This document shows positions 22,753 to 33,689 of a DNA stretch of 64,000 nt, piece after piece. The position numbers and the translations under genes are program-made. Each line of letters opens with the position of its first letter. Within the stretch, counting starts at the first letter, position 1. Source of the DNA: Azadirachta indica (Eukaryota; Streptophyta; Magnoliopsida; Sapindales; Meliaceae); contig CM040453.1 of NCBI GenBank assembly GCA_022749755.1, positions 146,102-210,101 on the forward strand, read 5' to 3'. The notes under the pieces are model-generated. The model saw only the letters and a program-made list of their open reading frames with translations. It did no database searches and was not told the DNA's origin.

Positions 22753-24712
22753 ATGAGAACTAAAAAACTGTTTTCATCTGCCACTACTTATCGCTTTCAT
22801 AAAAATAAAATCCCACCCATAATTAAAGAATCGCTCCAATCAGTCAAGAAATCCTCTGTCCAAACAAACCCACCATTAGTACCGAAGGGTCCCTCCATTT
22901 TAGCCACAAATCTTATCAACTCGTATTTCAAAAAAGGCCTAATCAAAGAAGCACGTATGTTGTTCGATGAAATGCCCGAGAGAGATGTAGTTACATGGAC
23001 GGCCATGATTGCTGGGTATACGTCATTGAATTATCACACTCAAGCATGGGTCATGTTCATCGAGATGGTGAGAAATGAAGTAAATCCAAACGCGTTTACT
23101 TTATCAAGCGCCTTAAAAGCTTGTAAGGGCATGAAGTGCCTTATGTATGGGGCTTTGGTTCATGGGTTAGCTAAAAAGAAAGGCTTGGAAGGTTCTATGT
23201 ACGTTGATAATTCACTCATGGACGCGTATGCTACGTGTTGTGTTAGCATGGATAACGCATGCATGGTCTTTGAGGACATGAAAGTGAAGAATGCTGTATC
23301 ATGGACTACCTTGATCGCTGGCTACACTCATAGAGGTGATGGCCATGGTGGACTTCGAGTCTTTAGACAAATGTTATTTGTAAGTAGTTGAAACAGTTGT
23401 AATTGTAGTAAAAACGTGCATCTTCACTTTAAGTAGTTTTATTTCCAATATATGCTGCAGATTTACTGTACTATATAATGTTCTATTTTATGGCAAACAG
23501 GAGGAAGTAGAAATGAACCCATATAGCTTCTCGATTGCAGTTAGAGCTTGTGCTTCAACTGGGTTGGTCGTTTTTGGCAAGCTAATACATGCGACAGTGA
23601 CTAAACATGGAGTTGGGTTCAATCTTCCAGTTATGAATTCTATACTGGATATGTATTGTAGGTTTGGCTGTTTATCTGAGGCAAATCATTACTTTCATGA
23701 AATGACTGAAAAAGATCTGATTACGTGGAATACGTTAATAGCTGGATATGAAAGATTGGATTCCAATGAGTCTCTCAATATATTTTCAAAAATGGAGTCA
23801 GAAGGATTTAGTCCAAATTGTTTCACATTTACTAGTGCTATGGCTGCCTGTGCTAATTTGGCGGTTTTGAGTTGTGGACAACAGGTTCACGCTGGAATTT
23901 TTCGCCGAGGCCTTGATGCAAACTTGGCATTGGCTAATGCCCTTATTGATATGTATGCCAAGTGTGGAAACATATCTGACTCCCAGAAAATTTTTAGTGA
24001 AATGTCTGTTAGAGATTTGGTTACTTGGACTTCAATGATGATTGGTTATGGAGCGCATGGATATGGAAAAGAGGCTGTTGAGTTATTTGATGAGATGGTT
24101 AAATCAGGTGTCAGACCTGATAGGATTGTGTTTATGGCAGTTCTGAGTGCTTGCAGCCATGCTGGACTGATGGATGAAGGCTTAAGGTACTTCAGATCAA
24201 TGATGAGTGATTATAATATCAATCCAAATCAGGAGATATATGGATGTGTAGTGGATTTGCTATGCCGTGCTGGGAGAGTTAAGGAGGCATATGAACTGAT
24301 AGAAAGTATGCCGTTCAAGCCTAATGAATCCATTTGGGGAGCACTGCTCAGCGCTTGTAAAGCACATAAGCTACCGAATTTGGGCAAATTGGCGGCAGGG
24401 AGATTATTGGATTTGAGGCCTAATATGACAGGGACCTATGTGATGCTGTCAAACATTTATGCAGCTGAAGGTAAATGGGGTGAGTTTGCAAAGTTGAGGA
24501 AGATTATGCGAGGAATGGGGAGCAAGAAAGAGGTTGGGAGGAGTTGGATTGAGGTAAGGAATCAGGTTCGTAGTTTTGTTGTAGGTGACAAGGTGGGTTC
24601 TCATTCACAGTATGTCTACAAAATTTTGGATTTATTGATCAAGCATATGAAGGAAGCAGGCTATGTGCATTACATAGATTGCTTGATACATGATATTGAA
24701 GATGGAACTTGA
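22753..24712 (+). CDS. PGN: Pentatricopeptide repeat protein, PGN type
   Basis: Two exons, 22753-23379 and 23501-24712, joined in phase (TTT|GTAAGT, ACAG|GAG), giving 612 residues. It is a PLS-class PPR protein with E-type C-terminal motifs and no DYW domain. Repeats such as LFDEMPERDVVTWTAMIAGY and ANALIDMYAKCGNISDSQ run along the protein; the tail is SWIEVRNQVRSF followed by an E-motif region ending DIEDGT. Line-by-line likeness is closest to Arabidopsis PGN (At1g56570), a mitochondrial PPR linked to germination on salt, ABA response and defence. PPR-PLS proteins bind organelle RNA one base per repeat. The start codon is the first ATG of the frame and is followed by a basic, Ser-rich leader. 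It lies directly after the invertase gene, as in Arabidopsis. Confidence 0.93.
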
Positions 24713-25646
24713 AAAGAAGTGGAAACTGAAGGGCTTAGAAGACCTTAATTAGGATTACTGATGGAAGTGGAAGAGTTTCAGATACCTTTTTTTCCTCATT
24801 ATTAACTTTATGTTAACTAACATGGAAGATAACGTATGTTAGAGAGTTGGAATTCTTTGGGAGAAGAGTTTCGTTTACATTTTAAGGCCAATAGAAGAAG
24901 AAATGGTGTATGATGAAGGTGACATTCAACAACAGTGTACATTTGCAAGAGGTACATTTGCAGATCTAAAATATTCTTTCTAAATAATTCAAGATCTTAT
25001 TGTAAGTTGTAGGATGACCATTTAGATGGGAAAATTTTGGACTTGCATTACATGGCATTGCCAGGATAAACAAGCAAAACATGCACATAAAGAGCAGTCT
25101 CATTTTATTCAGTATAACACTACAATTCAGGATACAAATAGGGGGGATAAATTGCTTGACATCTCTGCCGGTACTATCCAAAGTACCATTAGAACACATA
25201 AAGTTTCATTATACAGTCACGAATACGGTTTGAACTATTGATTTACATAATTAGATGAAACTGAACTGTGCTAGTTATTGCAGAATACAGCATCAAAAAA
25301 TGAAGGGTGAACTTCTCTCCAGCGCACCATTTCATCAGAAAAGAATGGTGATGAATTTCTGCAAGAGGATCTATCTGCAAATCTGCAAACATAAAACAGA
25401 AGTGTAGTTGAATTAACAACAGTAAATAGGCAACGGCATTAAAAAAAGACAACAAATGTACTTTCAGGATTCATTTTAATTATCTTACCAGGAGATATTG
25501 AAAGTTCATTAGCAATGATTCCCATCAAAATAATCCCCAGTTGATGGTCTGATCTCCGATACTTCTCTTTACTATTGCATGACTGAACAGAATGCATACA
25601 ATGGAAGAAGCTTTTGGCGTGCAATTCGTCTCAGTATCATTATTTA
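24713..25646. other. Intergenic between two convergent PPR genes
   Basis: Both neighbours point inwards, so both 3' UTRs lie here. Short frames on either strand (24966-25241, 25243-25455, 25439-25624) are not protein-like. Nothing else recognised. Confidence 0.5.
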
Positions 25647-28121
25647 CTACCAGTAATCCATGCACGAACAAGAACCTTGCTTAAAGTGGTGAAAACGATG
25701 ACGATCTCTCACCACAATTTCACGATCAAAAGCTCTGGAAATGAACTTTGCTGCAGTGTGACAGTCGTTACATATTCGCAGATTCTTCATTATCCTTATT
25801 GGGGTTGGTGGACTTATAGTAAAGAGACCAAAGGCAATAGCAAGCTTCTCACTATGTCTAAATAGAATAGTTTCCTTTTCTTCTTCATCAATGTCAAGCG
25901 CAACTTCATGCGTGTCTGGTGCATAACCTTCAATCTTCAATTTTTCAGCCATTTCATCTAACATATACTCAATCTGATTTATCAGTGGATGTCTTCTATC
26001 CCCTGCCAGGAACTCGTGAACTGTTCCATTTGCTTCGATCATGCTACAGCCCGGGATTTTTACCATGCCACGTTGCACCATCATCCCCCTTACCTGGAGA
26101 ACATTGTCCCAATTACCTCTTGAAGCGTGTATGTTGGAGAGTAGTACGTGGAAGCCATCATGATCAGGCTGAAGCTCAACAAGTTTTCTTCCTACTCTCT
26201 CCCCCATTTCATGGTCACCGTGTTTCTTACAGGCTCCAAGCAAGGCACCCCATGTAGCAACATCTGGTGACATAGGCATACTTTCAATGAGTTTCTCTGC
26301 TTCTTTCAGCATACCCGCACGCCCAAGAAGATCAACCATGCATCCATAATGCTTAATATTGGGTTCTATTCTGTGCTCTCGAATCATAGAATTAAAATGA
26401 CGGTGGCCTTCATCTACTAAGCCCATGTGTCGACAAGCCCCAAGAACCCCTATAAAGGTTATCTCATTAGGCGCTAGACCACAATTTTTCATCTGTGAGA
26501 ACATGTCAAGTGACTTGTCTACCAACCCATTCATTGCGAAACCAATAATAAGTGCATTCCAAGTAGACACCCCTTTTTGCTCCATCCCATTAAAAACTTC
26601 CAATGCATTTTCCACACAACCAACTTTCATATACATGTCTATAAGGGTTGTACCGAGAATGATATTAATCTTTAGTCCATTCTTCTGTATATAGGCATGA
26701 ATCCACTTGCCTTGATCAAGAGCAGCCAAGTGAGTGCAAGCTGAGATGACACTCACCAAGGTGGTCTCATCAGGCCTAACACCGCGAAGCTGCATCTCCA
26801 TAAACAACGCCAAGGTGTCATAGAATCGGTCATGTTGAGCATAACCCGATATCATCGCACTCCAAGAAACAACATCCTTATCAGTCATGGTATCAAATAA
26901 ACCCCTGGCTTTTTCAACTGAGCCGCATTTTGAGTACCCAGATATCATTGAATTCCAAGATACCAAGTCCAAGCTGTAACCTGCATCAAACAGTTTTTCA
27001 GCAGATAATATTTCCCCACAGCTTGAATACATCTGAATTAATGCATTTTGAAGATTAACATAAGATTCAACTCCAATCTTCACAGCTAAACCATGCATCA
27101 ATGTCCCTATCTTAACGACTGTTAAACGTGCACAAGCGGAAAGAATAGTGACCACCACAACCTCGTCCACCATAACTCTATTATTAATCATTTTCTTGAA
27201 CAACACCAAGGCGTCCTCGTACATCTCATTCTGCTCATAACAAGAAATCAGTGCACTCCACGAAACCAAATCTTTCTTTGTTATTTCATTGAACAACCTA
27301 CAGGCCTCAGTCACATTGCCTTTCCTACCAAACAATACAATCATGGAATTCGAAGCAATTATGTTCCTTTCCGGCATTCTCCGATAGATAAACTTCGCTT
27401 CATCCACATTTCCCACATTAACATATCCTGCCAGGATCGAGTTCCATGAAACCAGATCCAATACAGTACTTTCATCAAAGAGTTTACGGGCATCACTCAA
27501 ATTCCCACAAGCAGCATACATATTAATCAACGTATTATTCACATACACATCTGAATCAAAACCCACTTTAAGAATATGATCATGAATCGACATCCCTTCA
27601 AAAGCAGATAATCGAAACGCACTAGCTTGAACTAGAAGTGGGTAAGTGTAATTATCCACCACCACATTGTTATTCAACATCAACTTGTACAAACACATAG
27701 CCTTTTGTGGATAGTTTCGCTGAATATAAGCTCTCATCATGGTGTTATAAATGAACCCATTTGGGTTTTCAATGAAAGTGAAGATTTTAAAAGAGAAGTT
27801 GATGTCAATAAAGGGTAGTAAGTCAGCGGAGAACCTAAGAAGTCTACTTGCAGCAAAGGTGTCGGTGATAAAGCCTGTGAGAATCATCTGAGAGAGAATT
27901 TGATTGAATTGTTTGAAGTTTTGACATTTCCGCAAATGGGTCTCCAAAACTGAGAGTTTTATGGTTGGTTTGAGGATTGGTTTTACGTTCACTAAACATT
28001 TGATGTTATAAGACAGATGGGCCAATTTTGTTGCCAAAGTCATAAAGAGTATATGAGCAGAGATGAATCTTGCAAGGTATGCTAAACTCGGTTTACAGCG
28101 GAAACGAGAGAGAAGGGGCAA
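25647..28121 (-). CDS. PLS-class PPR protein with C-terminal DYW deaminase domain
   Basis: Intron-less gene of 824 residues. About 15 or more P, L and S repeats (for example LVSWNSILAGYVNVGNVDEA, VVSWSAMISGYAQHDRF) are followed by E and E+ motifs (ATWGALLGACKKHGDHEMG, GCSMIEANGTVHEF) and a complete DYW domain. The domain shows the deaminase zinc motif HSEKLAIAFG (His and Glu), CNDCHTAAK (two Cys), and the closing DRHRFHHFKQGSCSCMDYW. Such proteins are C-to-U RNA-editing factors: the repeats choose the site and the DYW domain deaminates. A hydrophobic, basic N-terminus suggests mitochondrial or plastid import, but which one cannot be told. The editing target is unknown and I give no symbol. 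Confidence 0.93.
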   Translation of the reverse strand: MPLLSRFRCKPSLAYLARFISAHILFMTLATKLAHLSYNIKCLVNVKPILKPTIKLSVLETHLRKCQNFKQFNQILSQMILTGFITDTFAASRLLRFSADLLPFIDINFSFKIFTFIENPNGFIYNTMMRAYIQRNYPQKAMCLYKLMLNNNVVVDNYTYPLLVQASAFRLSAFEGMSIHDHILKVGFDSDVYVNNTLINMYAACGNLSDARKLFDESTVLDLVSWNSILAGYVNVGNVDEAKFIYRRMPERNIIASNSMIVLFGRKGNVTEACRLFNEITKKDLVSWSALISCYEQNEMYEDALVLFKKMINNRVMVDEVVVVTILSACARLTVVKIGTLMHGLAVKIGVESYVNLQNALIQMYSSCGEILSAEKLFDAGYSLDLVSWNSMISGYSKCGSVEKARGLFDTMTDKDVVSWSAMISGYAQHDRFYDTLALFMEMQLRGVRPDETTLVSVISACTHLAALDQGKWIHAYIQKNGLKINIILGTTLIDMYMKVGCVENALEVFNGMEQKGVSTWNALIIGFAMNGLVDKSLDMFSQMKNCGLAPNEITFIGVLGACRHMGLVDEGHRHFNSMIREHRIEPNIKHYGCMVDLLGRAGMLKEAEKLIESMPMSPDVATWGALLGACKKHGDHEMGERVGRKLVELQPDHDGFHVLLSNIHASRGNWDNVLQVRGMMVQRGMVKIPGCSMIEANGTVHEFLAGDRRHPLINQIEYMLDEMAEKLKIEGYAPDTHEVALDIDEEEKETILFRHSEKLAIAFGLFTISPPTPIRIMKNLRICNDCHTAAKFISRAFDREIVVRDRHRFHHFKQGSCSCMDYW

Positions 28122-28328
28122 AAAAAAGTTTTTATTTAGTTTATTTCTAATTAAAAAAGGGAAAACGCTCTTTAATAATAATTATGCACAAGAATTATAT
28201 AAAAGAAAACCCTTATTAACAAAAATTATATAAAAGAAAGCCCATATTAGAAAACTATTTGTCTTCTATTATGAGGAGACTCAATCGTTCTCCCTCTCCC
28301 GCCAAAAGTAAACCCTAACCAGATAGAA

Positions 28329-30436
28329 ATGCCCCGAAAACCCAAAACCAAAGCAAAACCAAAACCCACCGGCGAAAGGTCGGACATGCCCTTCCAAGCA
28401 GGCACACCGGTCGAAATCTCCTTGAACGACGTCGGATTTCGTGGGTCATGGTACACAGGAACTATAATTCGCCTGGCATCCTCAAAGAACCCTACAAAGT
28501 ACTTAGTTGAATACAGCCATTTGTTTGCTAACGAATCTGGGGCCAAACACTTGAGAGAAACTGTTGATTTCGACCAGCTGAGACCAGCGGCGCCAAGAGA
28601 GAAGAAGAGGGAGTTCAAGTTTGGTGAAGAAGTTGATGCGTTTTATAATGATGGGTGGTGGGAAGGAGTTATAACTGAGGTTAAAGATGGTAAATTTGCT
28701 GTGTATTTTAGGAATTCCAAAGAGCAGATTAGGTTTTCCAAGGAAGACTTGAGGTTGCACAGAGAGTGGATTGCAGGCGAGTGGAAACCTCCTTTGGAAG
28801 AAGAGATCGAGAGTGAGGTTGGTTGCTTTTGAATTTATGTTTGTTGTAATATATTTTGCATGTTGAATTGTTGAGTTTTGGAAGGAAAATGGGTAGTTTT
28901 TGAGGATGGATTTCAGCATTGTAAAGGGTTTTGCGTTTAATAATAGTTCACATTTCCAGTTATAGGGTACTTTCAAGGGAGGACGATGGATTTTGGATAT
29001 ATAGAAAAGGTAATGGTTCTTGGAAGCAGCCATTGCATGAACAGACTCAATTTCGGCTCTGGTGTGAATATGCTTGACTGGCATTGTTACTGAATAAGCC
29101 TGGTTAAAATAAGTTAATGAAAGGCAACCATAGTTAATAATTTTTGGATTCAAGAAAAATAAGGGTACGTAAAAGCTGGAAAACTTTCTTGGTCAAGCTT
29201 TGTTGTTAGTATAATTATGAAAAGATGATTCGAAGTTTGAACCCAACATTGGCCTGCAATTTGTCAAGTGTTAGATGCTCAAGAAAGTGTCTTATATCTG
29301 ACTTTAAAAGATAAATATAGGAAATCCTCTTGATTGAGTGGCTTTAGATGGTTGCACTGCTGGCTGTTAGCATGTAGCTTTGAGGAAATTTATCTCCTGT
29401 GCCTTTAGTTTTAGGATTAGAAACTTAAAATGTGATGTAAGGATAATTTGTCCTCAAATATGTAGTTCTATTGAGAAAGAACGGTGATTGATACCTTATA
29501 GAATAAAGTCAAGTTTTCTACAGTTCTGATGCAAGCTTTTATATCTTTTAATATTGTAAGTACAATGTGATTCGGTATTTGTGATATTGATATATTTTTT
29601 TTCTTGAGGATAATCAATTGATTGGATGTATTAAACTTGGGAATTGGTTTTCATGAAGGTTCTAGTCTTGATGTACTTTTGTTTGTAGTAGTTAATTTGT
29701 GATGGATGCATAACTTGTCAAAACCAAGGAATTTTTCCTTCTTTTTTTGATGGGTTGAAATACTTGCGATGAATACCGCTAAGTTGTCAAATTAAGGAGA
29801 GTTTAAATGCAAATGGTAGATGATATTTTTCTAGAAACATAATTCTTTATAATCAGATGCCATTCTCATTTTACATAGCTCTTCATTTTTGTCCCCTTTT
29901 AGTTTGTTATATGTTTGAGTGTTTTTTAACTAGTTTATTTGCTCAAACTTTCTAATCTTTTACTGCAGAATGTGCCATCTAATTCTAAAACAGAAGAGGA
30001 GCCTGAAAAAGTTATAACTGAAGAGCCATTTAGCAAGGGCACATTAGTTGAGGTTAGCAGTGATGAAGATGGTTTTCAAGGTGCTTGGTTTGCTGCAAGT
30101 ATTGTTGAACCAGCAGGGAAGGACAAGTATCTTGTTGAGTACCAGAGCTTGAGAACAGAAGACGATAAAGAGTTTCTGAAAGAAGAGATTGATATTATGC
30201 ACATAAGGCCTTCTCCACCGGACACTTGTGTGGTTGATAGATTCAGTAGGCTTGATGAGGTTGATGCTTTGTATAACGATGGTTGGTGGGTGGGCACAAT
30301 TTCTAAGGTTCTTAGCAACTCAAGGTACATTGTCTACTTTAAGTCTACGGATGAGGAAATGCAGTTTGAGCACTCTGAGTTAAGGGTACATCAGGACTGG
30401 ATTGATGGCAAATGGGTAGTAGCTTCAAGGGTATGA
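28329..30436 (+). CDS. Protein with four Agenet (Tudor-like) domains
   Basis: Two exons, 28329-28817 and 29969-30436, give 318 residues. Four Agenet modules form two tandem pairs at about 24-85, 92-155, 183-247 and 253-315. Each first module has the pattern GTPVEISLND-GFRGSWYTGTI or GTLVEVSSDEDGFQGAWFAASI; each second has EEVDAFYNDGWWEGVI or DEVDALYNDGWWVGTI, then YF. Agenet pairs belong to the Royal family and usually bind methylated histone tails or other nuclear partners. The basic start (MPRKPKTKAKPKP) fits a nuclear protein. Arabidopsis has a related Agenet gene beside ECHIDNA. If the possible donor AGG|GTATGA at 30431 is used with an acceptor before 30893, the last residues become VLKF instead of V. 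Confidence 0.88.
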
Positions 30437-31760
30437 TTTCCATCTTCTTACAAGTTTCTTTATGATATTTGTTATATATCCCGATACTGTGTGGGATCCA
30501 AGGTTAAGTATTAGAAAGCTACTGTCGGCTAAAATTAAAGTTTGCACATGGATGGACATGTTAAAATCTGTTACTTGCACCTTTTTTAGTCAATGAAATG
30601 CATAAATTGTTATTAAATTTCTGCCAGAATTCATCCATGAAATAGGAGTAGAAAAAGCCGAAAATATAAATTAATTTAAAAGGGGAATATCACCTGGCAA
30701 ATTCGCAAGATTTTCTTTCATGAAGACTTCCCTAGAAGGCATGTGGAAAGGTGATATTTCATATGATTAAAGGTGTTATTTTATGATGTACCTCATCCCA
30801 AGCCTTTATTTTTCTGCAAAAGCTCAGTTTTTGACTTTGTTGCCAATGATTTGCACCAATAACCGTTTCTTTGCTATTTGGTGAATTTTCAGGTTTTGAA
30901 GTTTTGATTGCCGAAGATGGAGAGATATAAAGAGAGAATCAAATTTTGTCTCATGCCCGTGTTATGGCAATAGGATTAGTCAAAATGTACCCTGCATCAT
31001 GTCCTAACTAGTTGCGGCACACCTGTGGTTGCCTTGTTCCAAATATCAGGCACTTCGCAAATAAACCTGAATCTTCCATAAAAACGGTTCTTTTAACCGA
31101 ATACAGCCTAAGGTGTAAATCCCTGTCTCGGAAGGTTATAGAATGAAGTAGTGTATCTGTTGGATTAATTGTTTTAATTCACTTTGCATTAATTTCAGGC
31201 TTTCAATGGAGTTGTCATCTGAAATTAGTTCATCCTCCTACGGCTTCAAATGTGTAATGCGTTGATAGTCGTCTGATAAAGACACTCATGAAGAGTGGTC
31301 TTGACTTTCAGCAACACCATTTGTGGTATTTAACATCAATCGTTTGCTACGATAAAGAAGTCCATGGACTAAATATTCCTATCAACTAGGAGATATAGAA
31401 TCCATATTTAAATGCCTTTGTTAATAGGTAGGACCACTGGTGAAAGATTAAAGAGAGTTATTCCAAAGTCGAAAAACCAGTCCCTTTAAATTGTAACAGC
31501 AAACAGAAAAGTGTTTCACTTTTTCTTCTATTTGTTTTCTGATCGAAAAAAACAGTCCACTTCTGAATAAAATTTTTCCAAAACTTTAAGTAACCCACAC
31601 AGATCTCAAAACATTGAAACGATTGACGAAATTTTGAAGTCATTTTATTATATCAGTAACACGAAGGATATGACAGTACATGATATGGAGATGTAACGAA
31701 AGAAACAAAAGATAATAAAGCGTTAACCAAACTCTAAAAACTCTCTTTCCCCTTAAAAGC
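30437..31760. other. Intergenic between Agenet gene and DUF538 gene
   Basis: Agenet 3' UTR (with an optional last short exon at 30893-30907) and the facing DUF538 3' UTR. Frames at 31458-31643 and 31640-31912 (minus) are shadows or noise. No other feature recognised. Confidence 0.45.
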
Positions 31761-32249
31761 TTATACTTCCCTGACCCCAACAGCTGATCCATTAACTTCC
31801 TTCTTTTCCTTGACATTCTTGGTTTCCTCTTCAATCTCAAATGCAGAAACAGGAAAAGACCTAGATAATCCTGAAGGAGTCTTGAAAGTAATCTTACCAG
31901 TTGGTGGATCATCTACATAAATATCACTCAATGAAATCCAAACCAAAAGTTCTTTGGTTTTGACCCCAGTGAGTTTCTTGATCTTATTTGGCTCAACAAC
32001 AGCTGTGACTTCAGTTGCATAAGTCACAAGTTTGCCAATCTTCTCAAACTTGTGGGTTATGCTTTTCTTCTGCTTCAGCCACACAAAACCAGTTTCTTTC
32101 ACATACCCACATTCTTCAATATCATGCAAAGGCAAAAGTCCATTTGGTAAACCGACTTCCTTGAGCAAAAACTTTGACTTCTCTTGACAAATCGCATCCC
32201 CTTGGTATACCTCTGCGTTGGCTTTGATCTCTTCAGTGACTAGAGACAT
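31761..32249 (-). CDS. DUF538 family protein
   Basis: Single-exon gene of 162 residues with a full DUF538 domain at about 10-145: EVGLPNGLLPLHDIEECGY near the start, then TGFVWLKQKK, ATEVTAVVEPNKIKKLTGVK and GLSRSFPVSAFE. No signal peptide is visible. DUF538 is a plant-only family related to lipid-binding BPI-like folds; the Arabidopsis relatives at the two matching loci are At1g09310 and SVB (At1g56580), linked to trichome size and stress signalling. The C-terminal tail, rich in Lys and Glu, is variable in the family. A TATATATATC box about 80 bases upstream (32327-32336, minus) supports this start. Confidence 0.93.
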   Translation of the reverse strand: MSLVTEEIKANAEVYQGDAICQEKSKFLLKEVGLPNGLLPLHDIEECGYVKETGFVWLKQKKSITHKFEKIGKLVTYATEVTAVVEPNKIKKLTGVKTKELLVWISLSDIYVDDPPTGKITFKTPSGLSRSFPVSAFEIEEETKNVKEKKEVNGSAVGVREV

Positions 32250-33689
32250 AGTTGTCTTGTTTCAGGAGAAAACTTTTCGACTTTCGCTTTCTGAGTTCCG
32301 ATGACAAACGAGTGGCGTCAAGTGATGATATATATAGCAATAAAGCTACAAATTGCCCTCGAAATGTTGACAAACCTGTGAAAATGCCATTATGAAATTG
32401 GCTTGGTTAGGTTAGTTTAACTAGAACATGTAAATTAGTTAAACAAGAAGGGCATCAAAGTGGGGGAAGAAGTGTTTGTATTTAATTGATACGGTTGGAA
32501 AATTTATGGCAGAATTAAAGGGGAAGCGGTGGGTTGGAAGCAGTTACCAATGAAAAACTACCACCTGTCATATAGTTGAGAGTACGATCCTATTTATTGG
32601 GTTGTTGACACGACATCTACTTAATATTGTAAGGTGAACGTCCCATAGGCCATACATACTACTACTACTACTACTACTATTACCATATAGTAACAACAGG
32701 CATAATACATACTACTGTTACCATAACGTAACATTGCACGTTGTTCCTATTTTATCTATACTTTTGGAATTAGGTACTTTTTATTATTGTTATTATTATT
32801 TATGTTCATTTTTATCTGCTTGTGCCCCAGCCTCACCATCATCAACGGATTTTTAGCTATAAAAAATTATATACTTGCAACATAAAATGTCAAATTTATA
32901 TTGAAAATGCCTTCTTTAATAACAAATTTTTGGTAGGCTGAGCTGATGTGCTTGTATCTCAAGGGTCATGCTGTTTTCGCTTTAGCTTAATCTTGTTGAA
33001 TTACAACTCTCTTCATGTCTTTTGGTACGCAAGTAATATTCGTTACGTCTTTCTTCTTATAAGTTTTTTTAAATAAAATTCATAAAGGAGTAATTTATTA
33101 TAATAAAAATGGTATGGTATTGGTAATTACCACACCCGATACGACCTACCTAACTCTACCCTTAGTTTAACGGAGGCAGAAAGGGTGCCCAGTTGACCCA
33201 TTATTATACAATACAGAATCCTAAGGGGGATGCTTTAATCATTCTAAAACGAGGCCACACGCATTGTAGTAATAAAAGATTTGACTATCTATCACAATTC
33301 AATTCCAGTCTGGTGGCAGGTGGCAATGCAGTAATGGGAGGTCGCGAAACCTAGTTCAGGGAATTGATGCATACACAGGACAAAAGTGGTTAACCTAATT
33401 AAGTTTGCCACCGAATCTTTATTGGTATCTGTCCTATTAATGACACACAACATAGAGTAGACAGGTCATTTAAGAGCAGAAAAAACTGCAAATGTAAGCT
33501 CCCTGCCCTGGCTGCGTTGCAGTTTACATCTAACAACAGGAATGAATTCGAATTTGGAAGGAAAATATTTAATCAAAGAAATAGTATACGAATTAAATCC
33601 CAGATGTCCAATAATTGGTTGTTGCAGGAAACTGCCTCACATGAAAATAATATATTTGAGAAGATGCTGCATTTCAAGGAAACTACGCT
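32250..33689. promoter_or_regulatory. DUF538 upstream region and ICP55 3' flank
   Basis: TATA box of the DUF538 gene at 32327-32336. A trinucleotide (TAC)n microsatellite of about eight units lies near 32658-32682. The remainder is AT-rich and ends in the 3' UTR of the aminopeptidase gene. No coding region. Confidence 0.5.

Noticed and set aside
25919..26694. Plus-strand frames opposite the DYW gene
   Set aside because: Shadows of the long minus-strand PPR gene.
31640..31912. Minus-strand frame overlapping the DUF538 3' end
   Set aside because: Different frame over a clear DUF538 domain; low-complexity Leu/Arg composition.
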